Below, in pieces: positions 53,544-62,435 of a DNA stretch of 64,000 nt. The DNA is from Thermomonas carbonis (GTDB taxonomy: Bacteria > Pseudomonadota > Gammaproteobacteria > Xanthomonadales > Xanthomonadaceae). The stretch lies in assembly GCF_014396975.1 (NCBI RefSeq), contig NZ_CP060719.1, positions 1,274,001-1,338,000 on the forward strand, in the 5' to 3' direction. The position numbers and the translations under genes are program-made. The notes below the pieces were generated by a model. The model was not told the DNA's origin and made no database searches. It was given only the letters and a program-made list of their open reading frames with translations. Numbering within the stretch: position 1 is the stretch's first letter; each line of letters starts with the position of its first letter.

Positions 53544-54722
53544 TTACATCCACACCAGACTGGCGATCGCCGCGCCGCTGATCGCGAAACCGAGCAGGGT
53601 CATGTAGGCGGTGCCCAACGCGAAATATTTCAGCAGGGTCATCGGCCAGCCCTGTCCGTAGACGCGCTTCTGCATCAGCAGCAGGTAGATCGGCATCCAG
53701 GTGATCAGCAGGCCGATGCACCAGCCCAGCAGATCGGTCGCCAGGCCGTTGGCCGGCACCAGTCGCTGCAGCGCCATGCAAGCGAACACCAGCAACAGGT
53801 TCAGGCTGAGAAAGGCATGACTGTGCAGCGACACCACCAGGTGTTCCATGTACAGCCGGCGCTTGAACGCATAGACCAGCTTCAACATCAGCGCGAAGAT
53901 CGGCACCAGCACGAACAGCGCGGTCGGGATCGAACTGACGAAGGTTTCCACGTATTGCGCCGGCTCGGCCTTGATCCGCTTGATGTTCTGTTTTGCGCGG
54001 CCGATCTTCTGGTTGAACCAGCCATCGACGAACTTCGGCGCGCCCGGCACGTGCACCGGATTTTTCTTCTCGTCCCAGGCACCGTTCTTGCCGAAGCTGA
54101 AGGTGTCGTCCATCGCCGCTGGTGCCGGTTCTCCCTTTGCAGCGGCGTCGCGCAGCTGCTTGATGCGTGTCTCTGCAGTGCTGCGTGCCTGGTCGGCTTG
54201 CACGTCGAAGCCGACCTCGGCACCGCCCTTGCCGGGGCTGTCGGGGATCTTCGCCTTTGCGTCGTTGAATCGCTTGAGTGCTGCGTCGCGCCGGACGATC
54301 ACCTCGGCTTCGGTCATCGCCGCGCCGATCTCGCCGGCCTCGGGATCGTTGATGTTGACGTCGAGGCCGTCGCCACTGTCGATCGCCAGCCGCGCCACGA
54401 AGAACGCCAGGATGCACAGGAAGAAGAACAGCCTTACCGGTGTGACGTAGCGCACCTGGCGACCGGCGAAGTATTCGGTGGTCAGGAAACCGGGCTTGGC
54501 GAACAGTGGCGGGATCGTGCGCAGCACCCGCGTGTCGATGTTGAACACGCTGTCCATGAGGTCGCCGAACAGATTGCCCAGTGGCCGCACCAGCCCCTTC
54601 ACCGGCTGCCCGCAGGCGTAGCAGTGCGGGCCGTGCAGGGTCGAGCCGCAGTTGCGGCAGGCGGCCGGTGGCGGGGCGGCAGGGTCGGTGGCGGGCGTGG
54701 CGGTGTCGGCGGTTTCGTTCAT
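53544..54722 (-). CDS. DUF3667 domain-containing membrane protein
   Basis: 392 residues. A zinc-ribbon-like CRNCGSTLHGPHCYACGQ motif lies at about 22-39. A region typical of DUF3667 (LVRPLGNLFGDLMDSVFNID) is followed by a helix at about 95-110, a long charged soluble segment (120-255) and four hydrophobic helices towards the C-terminus. Members are often found with membrane-stress or secretion genes; no function is established. The charged 135-residue segment between helix 1 and helix 2 probably faces one compartment as a separate domain. Confidence 0.83.
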   Translation of the reverse strand: MNETADTATPATDPAAPPPAACRNCGSTLHGPHCYACGQPVKGLVRPLGNLFGDLMDSVFNIDTRVLRTIPPLFAKPGFLTTEYFAGRQVRYVTPVRLFFFLCILAFFVARLAIDSGDGLDVNINDPEAGEIGAAMTEAEVIVRRDAALKRFNDAKAKIPDSPGKGGAEVGFDVQADQARSTAETRIKQLRDAAAKGEPAPAAMDDTFSFGKNGAWDEKKNPVHVPGAPKFVDGWFNQKIGRAKQNIKRIKAEPAQYVETFVSSIPTALFVLVPIFALMLKLVYAFKRRLYMEHLVVSLHSHAFLSLNLLLVFACMALQRLVPANGLATDLLGWCIGLLITWMPIYLLLMQKRVYGQGWPMTLLKYFALGTAYMTLLGFAISGAAIASLVWM

Positions 54723-54803
54723 GGGCTTCCTTCCATCGGTCGTTAAGATGGCAGCCCGCGCGCGCGCGCGCCAGCGCGCGGAGCGTCATCACTGTCTTCA
54801 GCT

Positions 54804-54882
54804 CGTCATTCCGGCGAAAGCCGGAATCCAGCTCCTGGCCATACATCGCAAATGCTGGATCCCGGCTTTCGCCGGCATGACG
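54804..54882. repeat. Gene-less inverted pair of family A palindromes
   Basis: Two 29-bp copies in opposite orientation, 54804-54832 and 54854-54882, match with two mismatches and are separated by 21 bp. Each copy contains the ATTCC-x-GCGAA-x-GC-x-GGAAT hairpin seen around the GIY-YIG gene. There is no ORF between them. They lie upstream of the MATE gene. The rest of the 183-bp gap contains an alternating CG tract at about 54758-54780. Confidence 0.85.
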
Positions 54883-54905
54883 GCGAGAACCCACGCACCG
54901 CACGC

Positions 54906-56297
54906 ATGTCCAATAGGAAAAACCCGCCGCGCTTCCGCGAGGAAGTCGCCCGCACCGCGCGCCTGGCCGCCCCGCTCGCGGCCGGGCATCTGTCGCATGG
55001 GCTGGTCGGCTTCGTCGACACCGTGGTCGCCGGCCACCATGGCACCGACACCCTGGCGGCAGTCGCGGTCGGCACGGCGATGTTCTGGTTGCCGATGATG
55101 CTGCCGATGGGCGTGCTGATGTCGCTGCCGCCGGCCGTGTCGCAGCTGGATGGTGCCGGTCGTCGCGGCGAGATCGGCCCGCTGTTTCGCCAGGCGCTGT
55201 GGCTGGCATTGGCGCTGGGCGTGTTGCTGTTCGGACTGATGACGCTGGCACCACTGGCGCTGGCCCCAATGGGCATGGCCACGGACATCATTCCCGGCGC
55301 GACCGATTTCATCCACGCGATCCGTTGGGGCATCCCGGCGTTCACCCTGTACCTGGCGATGCGCTATCTCAGCGATGGCCTGCACTGGTCGATGCCGACG
55401 ATGGTGCTGGGTTTCGGCGGCCTGCTGTTGCTCGCGCCGCTGGGGTACGTGCTGGCCAATGGGCGCTTCGGCTTTCCCGAGATGGGCGCGGCGGGCCTGG
55501 GCATCGCCTCCGCGCTGATGTTCTGGGCGCAGGCGATCGCGTTCGCGCTGTACCTGTGGCGCTCGCGCCGCTTCGCCGACCTGCAGCTGTTCTCGCATTG
55601 GCAGCGCCCGCGTCGTGCCGTGCAGCGCGAGCTGCTGCGCACCGGCCTGCCGATCGGGGTGATGGTGGCGATGGAGGGCAGTCTGTTCATCGTCACGGCG
55701 CTGCTGATCGGCCGGCTGGGCGAACTGCCGGTGGCCGCGCACCAGATCGCGATCAACGTGGCCTCGATGTGTTTCATGATCCCGTTCGGCGTGGCCGAGG
55801 CCACCACGATCCGCGTGGGCCATGCGCTCGGCCGCGGCGATCGCCGCGGCCTGCGCTACGCGTATTTCGCCGGATTGGTACTGGTGCTGACCACGCAGAC
55901 GATCTCCGCGATCGTGCTGTTGACCGGTAATCACGCCATCTCCGCGCTTTACACCAGCGATGCTGCGGTGGCCGCACTGGCGGCATCGCTGCTGCTGTAC
56001 GCCGCGCTGTTCCAGTTCCCGGACGGCATCCAGGTGCTCTCCGCCGGTGCGTTGCGCGGCCTCAAGGACACCCGCATCCCGATGCTGCTTGCGATGCTGG
56101 CGTATTGGGGCATCGGCATGCCGGTGGGTGCTGGCCTGGGCCTGGCGCTGGGCTGGGGGCCGCGCGGGATGTGGCTCGGCCTGACCGCCGGGCTGACCGT
56201 CGCGGCATTCCTGATGGCGCGTCGATTCTTGCGCAGCAGCCTGCGTGTCCCCATCGTGTCCACTTCGCCATCGGTCACGGTGACCGACGGCGGATGA
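54906..56297 (+). CDS. MATE family efflux transporter
   Basis: 463 residues with 12 predicted helices in two homologous halves (GLVGFVDTVVAGHHG in the first and VAMEGSLFIVTALLIGRLG in the second), typical of NorM-like cation-coupled multidrug exporters. The first conserved region begins at ATG 54906 (MSNRKNPPRFREE); the frame is open to 54852 through repeat sequence, so an earlier start is unlikely. No Shine-Dalgarno sequence is obvious. Substrate unknown. It follows the family A repeats by 23 bases. Confidence 0.9.
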   Translation: MSNRKNPPRFREEVARTARLAAPLAAGHLSHGLVGFVDTVVAGHHGTDTLAAVAVGTAMFWLPMMLPMGVLMSLPPAVSQLDGAGRRGEIGPLFRQALWLALALGVLLFGLMTLAPLALAPMGMATDIIPGATDFIHAIRWGIPAFTLYLAMRYLSDGLHWSMPTMVLGFGGLLLLAPLGYVLANGRFGFPEMGAAGLGIASALMFWAQAIAFALYLWRSRRFADLQLFSHWQRPRRAVQRELLRTGLPIGVMVAMEGSLFIVTALLIGRLGELPVAAHQIAINVASMCFMIPFGVAEATTIRVGHALGRGDRRGLRYAYFAGLVLVLTTQTISAIVLLTGNHAISALYTSDAAVAALAASLLLYAALFQFPDGIQVLSAGALRGLKDTRIPMLLAMLAYWGIGMPVGAGLGLALGWGPRGMWLGLTAGLTVAAFLMARRFLRSSLRVPIVSTSPSVTVTDGG

Positions 56298-56370
56298 GCG
56301 TTTCACGCATGCCCGCTAGCATGTCCATGTCCACGCGCCGCATCGGCGTTGCCTTTCCCGGAGTTACCGC

Positions 56371-58263
56371 ATGAACGAACCGCGCCGTCGCGGACCCATC
56401 GCCCGCATCGCCATCGGCCTGTGGGACACGGTCAATTTCACCCGCCGGCTGGTGTTCAACCTGCTGTTCCTGGCGCTGCTGGTCCTGGTGCTGGCGATGA
56501 TGTTCGGCGGCGGCAAGCTGGCGCCGCTGTCCGAGCGTTCCACCCTGGTGATCGCGCCGGAAGGCCGGCTGGTCGAGCAGTTCAGCTGCGACGCGCTGAG
56601 CCGCAACATCGCCCGCGCCACCAACAGCAACGATTGCCGTGAAGTGCGCCTGCGCGACCTGCTGCGTGCGCTTGACGCCGCGCGCACCGACACCCGCATC
56701 GAGCGCGTGGTCCTGCATCTGGACGACCTGCAGCCCAGTGGATTCGCTTCGATGCGCGATGTCGCCGCGGCGATCGCCAAGGTCAAGGCGGCGAAGAAGC
56801 AGGTGGTCGCGTACGGCGACAACTACAGCCAGGGCCAGTACCTGCTGGCCGCGCAGGCCAACGAGATCTACCTGGACCCGATGTCGCAGGGCGGGGTGAT
56901 GCTGGAAGGCCTGGCCTCGTACCGCCAGTACTTCCGCGAGGCACTGCAGGACAAGCTCGGCGTGGACATGCACCTGTTCAAGGTCGGCGAATACAAGTCC
57001 GCGGCGGAGCCGTACATCCTCGATGCGGCATCACCGGAATCCAAGGAAGCCGACCTGTTCTGGATGAACGACCTCTGGCAACGGATGCTGGCCGATGCCG
57101 GCAAGGCGCGCGGCATCGCGCCGGCCGCGCTGGCCGCGCAGGCCGACGCGCTGGCCGAACAGGTGAAGGCGGTCAATGGCGACCTTGCGCAGCTGGCACT
57201 CAACCAGAAGCTGGTCGATGGACTGAAGACCCGCGAACAGGTCGAGGACCTGCTCGTCGAACGCGGCGTGGCCGATGACGGCGCCGCCGGTGGTTTCCGC
57301 CAGGTCGCGCTGGACACCTACCTGCAGCATCTCGATGGCGCGTTGCCGCAGGCCGATGCGCGTCCGCAGGTCGCGGTGGTGGTGGCCGAAGGCGGTATCG
57401 CCGGTGGCGAGCTGCCGCCGGGCCAGGTCGGTGGCGAATCCACCGCGGCGTTGCTGCGCGATGCGCGCGACGACGACAACGTGAAAGCGGTGGTGCTGCG
57501 GGTGAATTCGCCGGGCGGCGAAGTGTTCGCGTCCGAGCAGATCCGTCGCGAGGTGGCCGCAATCAAGGCGGCCGGCAAGCCGGTGGTGGTATCGATGGGC
57601 GATGTCGCCGCGTCCGGCGGTTACTGGATCAGCATGAACGCGGATCGCATCTACGCCGACCCCTCGACGATCACCGGTTCGATCGGCATCTTCGGGTTGT
57701 TCCCGACCATCGACCGCAGCCTGGACAAGATCGGCGTGCATACCGATGGCGTGTCCACCGCGAAATACGCCGGCGCATTCGACATTACCCGTCCGCTCGA
57801 CCCGGGCGTGGCGACCACCGTGCAGGCGGTGATCGAGAAGGGCTACCGCGACTTCACCGGCAAGGTCGCGCAGGCGCGCGGTCGCAGCGTCGAGCAGATC
57901 GATGAAGTCGCGCGCGGTCGCGTCTGGAGCGGCGCGCAGGCCAAGGAACGCGGCCTGGTCGATGTGCTCGGCGGCCTGGACGCCGCGCTGGCCGATGCCG
58001 CCGCGCGCGCCAAGCTGGGCAAGCCGGACGCCTGGCAGGCGCGCTACATCGAGGACAGCGCCACGCCGTTGTCGCAGTGGTTCGGCGGCATGCTGCAGAG
58101 CCGCGCCGGGCTGTCGCTGTTGCAGGCGTCCGGCATCGGCGAGCTGGTGCTGGCCCGCCAGTTGCAGGCGCAGGCACCGCTGCGTTTCATCGAGAACGCG
58201 TTGCGCAATCGTGGCAATGTGCGGGTCACGCCGCTGGCCTACTGCTTCTGCACCGTGCAGTAG
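56371..58263 (+). CDS. sppA: Signal peptide peptidase SppA, 67K type
   Basis: 630-residue inner-membrane protease that degrades cleaved signal peptides. One N-terminal helix (about 28-45) is followed by two ClpP-like halves. The Ser/Lys dyad is Lys209 in KVGEYKS and Ser415 in GDVAASGGYW, both in the positions known from E. coli SppA (Lys209, Ser409). It is divergent in function from the upstream MATE gene and has a 73-bp gap; a GC hairpin follows. Confidence 0.94.
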   Translation: MNEPRRRGPIARIAIGLWDTVNFTRRLVFNLLFLALLVLVLAMMFGGGKLAPLSERSTLVIAPEGRLVEQFSCDALSRNIARATNSNDCREVRLRDLLRALDAARTDTRIERVVLHLDDLQPSGFASMRDVAAAIAKVKAAKKQVVAYGDNYSQGQYLLAAQANEIYLDPMSQGGVMLEGLASYRQYFREALQDKLGVDMHLFKVGEYKSAAEPYILDAASPESKEADLFWMNDLWQRMLADAGKARGIAPAALAAQADALAEQVKAVNGDLAQLALNQKLVDGLKTREQVEDLLVERGVADDGAAGGFRQVALDTYLQHLDGALPQADARPQVAVVVAEGGIAGGELPPGQVGGESTAALLRDARDDDNVKAVVLRVNSPGGEVFASEQIRREVAAIKAAGKPVVVSMGDVAASGGYWISMNADRIYADPSTITGSIGIFGLFPTIDRSLDKIGVHTDGVSTAKYAGAFDITRPLDPGVATTVQAVIEKGYRDFTGKVAQARGRSVEQIDEVARGRVWSGAQAKERGLVDVLGGLDAALADAAARAKLGKPDAWQARYIEDSATPLSQWFGGMLQSRAGLSLLQASGIGELVLARQLQAQAPLRFIENALRNRGNVRVTPLAYCFCTVQ

Positions 58264-58283
58264 CCGTTCCTGGATGTGCAAAG

Positions 58284-58317
58284 ACGACGCGCCGCACCTG
58301 CGGCGCGTTGTCGTTTG
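58284..58317. terminator. Candidate terminator hairpin after sppA
   Basis: A GC-rich stem (GCGCCGCA / TGCGGCGC with flanking complementarity and a small bulge) is followed by GTTTGC. The U-tract is weak. It separates sppA from the convergent kinase gene. Confidence 0.5.
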
Positions 58318-58332
58318 CAGAACCGCGGATCC

Positions 58333-59352
58333 TCAGCGACGCACGTCCAGGCGCTCGCCGTTGACCAGTGCCATGACCTCATCGATGCCGAGGGTGCAGG
58401 CGTCGCCCGGCAGGTAGTGCTTGAGCACGCCGCTGGCCAGGCCGAAGGCCAGGCTGTCGGCATCGTCCATCGCCGACAACACCCCGTGCAGCACGCCGGC
58501 CGCGAACGCATCGCCGGCACCGATGCGATCGACGATCCCGGCGAGTTCCATCGATGGACAAACATGCAGCGCGCCATCACGGGTGGCCATCAGCGCGCCC
58601 AGCCGGTGGTGATCCACGCTGGATTGCGTGCGGGTGGTGCAGGCGATCCGTTGCAGGTGCGGGAACGCGGCAAACGCAGCGCCGGCCGCCGTGGCGAAGC
58701 GCGTCTGCGGATCGTCCGCCTCGAACGTGGTGCCCAGCACCAGGCCGATGTCGCGATGATCGGCGAACGCGATGTCGGCCTGGGCGAACAGGCCGCGCAG
58801 GATCGTCGGCGGGTCGCTGTCCCAGGCCGCCCACAGCTTGGCGCGGAAGTTGCCGTCGAAGCAGACCAGAGCGCCGTGCGCACGTGCCGCGCGTGCGCCA
58901 TCCAGTGCTGCCTGCGCGGTGCCGGGCCCCAATGCGGGCGTGATCCCGGACAGATGCAAAAGCCGCGTGCCGGCGACCAGCGCGGGCCAGTCGTGGCTCT
59001 GCGCTGGTGCGTCCGCGAAGGCGGAATGCGCGCGGTCGTACAGCACCTCGCTCGGTCGTTGCCCGGCCCCTGTCGTGTAGAAATACAGGCCCATGCGCCC
59101 GGGTGCGAACGCCAGCGCCGTGGTGTCCACGCCGTTGCGCCGCAACTGGTCGCGCGCCGCGCGGCCCAGCGCGTTGTCCGCCAATGTCCCGGCCATCGCC
59201 ACTGCATGACCGAACCCGGCCAGCGCCACTGCCACGTTCGCTTCGGCACCGCCCACGTGCACGTCCAGATGCGGCCGTTGCAGCAGCAATTCGTTGCCTG
59301 GCGCGGCCAAGCGCAGCAGGAGTTCGCCGAAACACAGCACCCGATCCGTCAT
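58333..59352 (-). CDS. kdgK: PfkB family sugar kinase, 2-dehydro-3-deoxygluconokinase-like
   Basis: 339 residues with the PfkB signatures GGAEANVAVALAGFG (near 36-50) and the active-site DRIGAGDAFAAG (Asp base). The N-terminus CFGELLLRLAAPG and the GLYFYTTGAGQRPSEVLYDR segment fit KdgK, which phosphorylates 2-keto-3-deoxygluconate from pectin, alginate or uronate breakdown. ATG 59352 has GGGAG nine bases upstream. Convergent with sppA, divergent from two TonB-dependent receptors, so a polysaccharide-use locus is plausible. Substrate specificity is inferred. Confidence 0.82.
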   Translation of the reverse strand: MTDRVLCFGELLLRLAAPGNELLLQRPHLDVHVGGAEANVAVALAGFGHAVAMAGTLADNALGRAARDQLRRNGVDTTALAFAPGRMGLYFYTTGAGQRPSEVLYDRAHSAFADAPAQSHDWPALVAGTRLLHLSGITPALGPGTAQAALDGARAARAHGALVCFDGNFRAKLWAAWDSDPPTILRGLFAQADIAFADHRDIGLVLGTTFEADDPQTRFATAAGAAFAAFPHLQRIACTTRTQSSVDHHRLGALMATRDGALHVCPSMELAGIVDRIGAGDAFAAGVLHGVLSAMDDADSLAFGLASGVLKHYLPGDACTLGIDEVMALVNGERLDVRR

Positions 59353-59434
59353 CACCCACTCCCTGTTTGAGGTTGCACCTTACCGGCCGTTGCGCACTGC
59401 AGCATGCCTTGTCGTCCGGCTTTTGCTACGGTTT

Positions 59435-59449
59435 TGACCAGCGGTGTCA
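59435..59449. promoter_or_regulatory. Operator-like palindrome between kdgK and the first receptor
   Basis: TGACCAGCGGTGTCA has TGAC/GTCA ends with an imperfect core, like LacI- or GntR-type operators. It lies in the 181-bp divergent region and could control both genes. No regulator gene is in view. Confidence 0.3.
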
Positions 59450-59533
59450 TTTTCGCCGCTCGGAACCTAAGCAACTGCGCCTGCCACGTCAAGGCACGCA
59501 TCAAAACAATCGCTGACCCGGGAGGGGATTCAG

Positions 59534-62329
59534 ATGCGCCGCACTACGAACAACAGAAAGACACCGGTTTCCATCCTGGCGGCGTCGATCGCCATCGCGT
59601 TGCACATGGTGCCTGCCACCGCCCTTGCCCAGGACGCCGCGGCAGCCCCGCAGACCGCGACGGACGACAAGGTCACCGAGCTCGACACCGTGCAGGTCGT
59701 CAGCAGTTATCGCGCCAGCCTGGAAAAGGCGCTCGACATCAAGCGCAGCGAGAAAGGCGTGGTCGATGCGATCGTGGCCCAGGACATCGGCAAGTTCCCC
59801 GACCTCAACCTGGCCGAATCGCTGCAGCGCATCCCCGGCGTGGTGATCGCGCGCGATGCCGGCGAAGGCCGCAGCATCACCGTGCGCGGCCTCGGCCCGC
59901 AGTTCACCCGCGTGCGCCTCAACGGGCTGGAAGCGATGAGCTCGGTCGGCAGCAGCGACGGCCAGGGTGGTGCGAATCGCGGCCGCGGCTTCGATTTCAA
60001 CGTGTTCGCGTCCGATCTGTTCTCGCAGCTGATCGTGCGCAAGACCGCCTCGGCCGATGTCGAGGAAGGTTCACTGGGTGCGACCGTGGATCTGCGCACC
60101 GGCCGCCCGTTCGACTACGACGGCTTCACCGCGAGCGCCAATCTGCAGGGCAGCTTCAACGATGCCGCCTCCACCACCAGCCCGCGTTTTGCGGGCCTGG
60201 TGTCCAACAGTTGGGCGGATGGCAAGTTCGGCGCGTTGGTCTCGCTGGCGTATTCCGAGCGCCAGACCCTGGACGAAGGCACCGGCACCGTGCGCTGGGC
60301 GGGCGGCACCACCAACGGCGGCTTCAGCCCGCTCTCGCCGTACCAGCCCGCACTTGCGTCAGACGTCTACGCGCCGCGCTTCCCGCGTTACACGCTGCAG
60401 GAACACGACCAGAAGCGCCTGGGCATCACTGCTTCGCTGCAGTTCAAGCCCGCGCCGGACACCTTGTTCACCCTCGACGCGCTGTATTCCAAGATCGACG
60501 CAGTGCGCGACGAGAAGTACATCGAAGCGAATGGCCTCAGCGCCAGCGGGACCACCGGCAAGCGGCAGATCCTGGTACGCGATGGCGTGATCGAGAATGG
60601 CGCACTGGTGTACGCACTGATGGATGACGTGGACATCCGCTCCGAGAGCCGCCACGACGAATGGACCACCACGTTCAAGCAGCTGAGCCTGGACGGGGAG
60701 CACCGCTTCAGCGACAGCTTCCGCGTGACCGGCAAGATCGGTACCTCCAAGTCCGATCACAGCAACCCGGTGCAAGCGACGGTGATGATGGACAAGCTGA
60801 ATGTCGATGGTTACAGCTACGACTATCGCGGCAATCCCAACCTGCCGGTGTTCGATTACGGATTCGATCCCACCGATCCGGCGGGCTGGAACCTGTCGGT
60901 GATCCGCCTGCGCCAGAACGAGGTCACCAACAGCTTCGACACCGGCCAGTTGGACTTCGAGTGGTCGCTGAATCCATCGCTGACCCTGCGCGGTGGCATC
61001 CAGGCCAAGAACTACGCGTTCGGCTCGAAAGAGCGCCGTCGTACCGGCGCGGAAACCGTGGTTCCGACCTTCAGCGGCGGCACCGTCGCGGTGCCGGCCG
61101 ACATGACCGAACTGGCCAGCCTGAGCGGCCTGCAGGGCTCGCCCAACGATTGGGTGGTGCTCAACTTCGCCAAGATCGCGGAGACGTTCGGCATCCTCAA
61201 CGGCACGGGCATCTTCGCACTCGACAACTTCGCTGCCAGCGATCAGGCCGTCAGCGAGCAGGATCGCGGTGCCTACGTCATGGGTGAGTTCAACACCGAC
61301 CTCGGTTCGATCCCGTTCTCCGGTAACGTCGGCGTACGCTACGTGCGCACCAGCCAGACCTCGTTCGGCATCGCCACCACGCGCGTCAACAACGTGTCGG
61401 TGTTGACCCCGACCACGGTGGAAAGCGAGTACAGCGATGTGCTGCCCTCGATGAACCTGGTCGCCGAAATCCGCCCGGATTTCCTGGTCCGTTTCGGCGC
61501 GGCCAAGGTGATGTCGCGGCCCCCGCTGGGCAGCCTCAGCCCCGGCGTGACCGTGAGCGTGAGCGGTTCGGCAAAGACCGTCACTGCCGGCAACCCGTTG
61601 CTGGAGCCGGTGCGCGCCAAGACTGCCGACCTCGGTTTCGAGTGGTATTTCGATGAAGGCGCGATGCTCGGCCTGGGCCTGTTCTACAAGGACATCGAGA
61701 GCTTCATCCAGAACACCCGCGAATCGCGCCCGTTCAATACCAGCGGCTTGCCTGACGACATCCTGGTGGGCACGGGTGCCAGTCCGACCGACGACTTCCA
61801 GTTCACCGTGCCGCTCAACACCCCGGGCGGCGAGCTGACCGGATTCGAGGTCAACTACACCCAGCCGTTCACCTTCCTGCCTGGTGCGTTGAGCAACTTG
61901 GGCATGCAGTTGAATTACACGTATGTCGATTCGAAGATCCAGTACCTGCTCACCTCCGGTGCCTTGGCGCAGAAGGAAGACTTGACCGGCCTGTCGAAGA
62001 CCTCGTGGAACGCCACCCTGTACTACGAGGGCGATCGTTTCTCGGGCCGCGTGTCGGCGACCAACCGCGCCGACTACCTGATCCAGGTGCCGGGCAGCGA
62101 AGTCGGCTTCAACAGCGATGCCAGCGGTGTGCATGGCCAAAGCGGCACCACGGTGCTGGATGCGTCGATCCGCTACAAGATCAACGATCATTTCGAGGTC
62201 AGTCTGGAAGGCAGCAACCTGACCAACGTGGCGCAGGAATCGTGGGTCGCCAACCCGGCCCTGCAGTTGCCGCTGGAATACAGCAAGGCCGGCCGCCAGT
62301 ACCTGCTGGGCCTGCGCTACAAGTTCTGA
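59534..62329 (+). CDS. TonB-dependent outer-membrane receptor 1
   Basis: 931 residues. Signal peptide (cleavage near 33, ALAQD), a TonB-box region with DTVQVVSSYRASLEKAL, plug domain (GKFPDLNLAESLQRIPGV, ITVRGLGPQFTRVRLNG), and a 22-strand barrel ending in RQYLLGLRYKF with terminal Phe. The motif set is that of the Xanthomonas/Caulobacter TonB-dependent receptor subfamily, typically for oligosaccharides. GGGAGG lies a few bases before the ATG. It is divergent from kdgK and 106 bp from a second receptor of the same type. Confidence 0.92.
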   Translation: MRRTTNNRKTPVSILAASIAIALHMVPATALAQDAAAAPQTATDDKVTELDTVQVVSSYRASLEKALDIKRSEKGVVDAIVAQDIGKFPDLNLAESLQRIPGVVIARDAGEGRSITVRGLGPQFTRVRLNGLEAMSSVGSSDGQGGANRGRGFDFNVFASDLFSQLIVRKTASADVEEGSLGATVDLRTGRPFDYDGFTASANLQGSFNDAASTTSPRFAGLVSNSWADGKFGALVSLAYSERQTLDEGTGTVRWAGGTTNGGFSPLSPYQPALASDVYAPRFPRYTLQEHDQKRLGITASLQFKPAPDTLFTLDALYSKIDAVRDEKYIEANGLSASGTTGKRQILVRDGVIENGALVYALMDDVDIRSESRHDEWTTTFKQLSLDGEHRFSDSFRVTGKIGTSKSDHSNPVQATVMMDKLNVDGYSYDYRGNPNLPVFDYGFDPTDPAGWNLSVIRLRQNEVTNSFDTGQLDFEWSLNPSLTLRGGIQAKNYAFGSKERRRTGAETVVPTFSGGTVAVPADMTELASLSGLQGSPNDWVVLNFAKIAETFGILNGTGIFALDNFAASDQAVSEQDRGAYVMGEFNTDLGSIPFSGNVGVRYVRTSQTSFGIATTRVNNVSVLTPTTVESEYSDVLPSMNLVAEIRPDFLVRFGAAKVMSRPPLGSLSPGVTVSVSGSAKTVTAGNPLLEPVRAKTADLGFEWYFDEGAMLGLGLFYKDIESFIQNTRESRPFNTSGLPDDILVGTGASPTDDFQFTVPLNTPGGELTGFEVNYTQPFTFLPGALSNLGMQLNYTYVDSKIQYLLTSGALAQKEDLTGLSKTSWNATLYYEGDRFSGRVSATNRADYLIQVPGSEVGFNSDASGVHGQSGTTVLDASIRYKINDHFEVSLEGSNLTNVAQESWVANPALQLPLEYSKAGRQYLLGLRYKF

Positions 62330-62340
62330 TCCATGCGGAC

Positions 62341-62368
62341 ACCCGGCCGGATGGGGATCCGGCCGGGT
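62341..62368. other. Perfect 12-bp hairpin between the two receptor genes
   Basis: ACCCGGCCGGAT / ATCCGGCCGGGT with a GGGG loop starts 11 bases after the first stop. No U-tract, so it may be a 3' stabiliser or attenuator. A second 8-bp hairpin (CAGGCCGC/GCGGCCTG) lies at 62400-62418, just before the next ribosome-binding site. Confidence 0.6.
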
Positions 62369-62435
62369 CGTCCTGGCAACAATCATCACGATTTCGACAC
62401 AGGCCGCGATGCGGCCTGCTCCGGGGAGGGACGAA

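Noticed and set aside
54758-54780. Alternating CG tract as a functional element
   Set aside because: Short and expected at this GC content; no supporting context.
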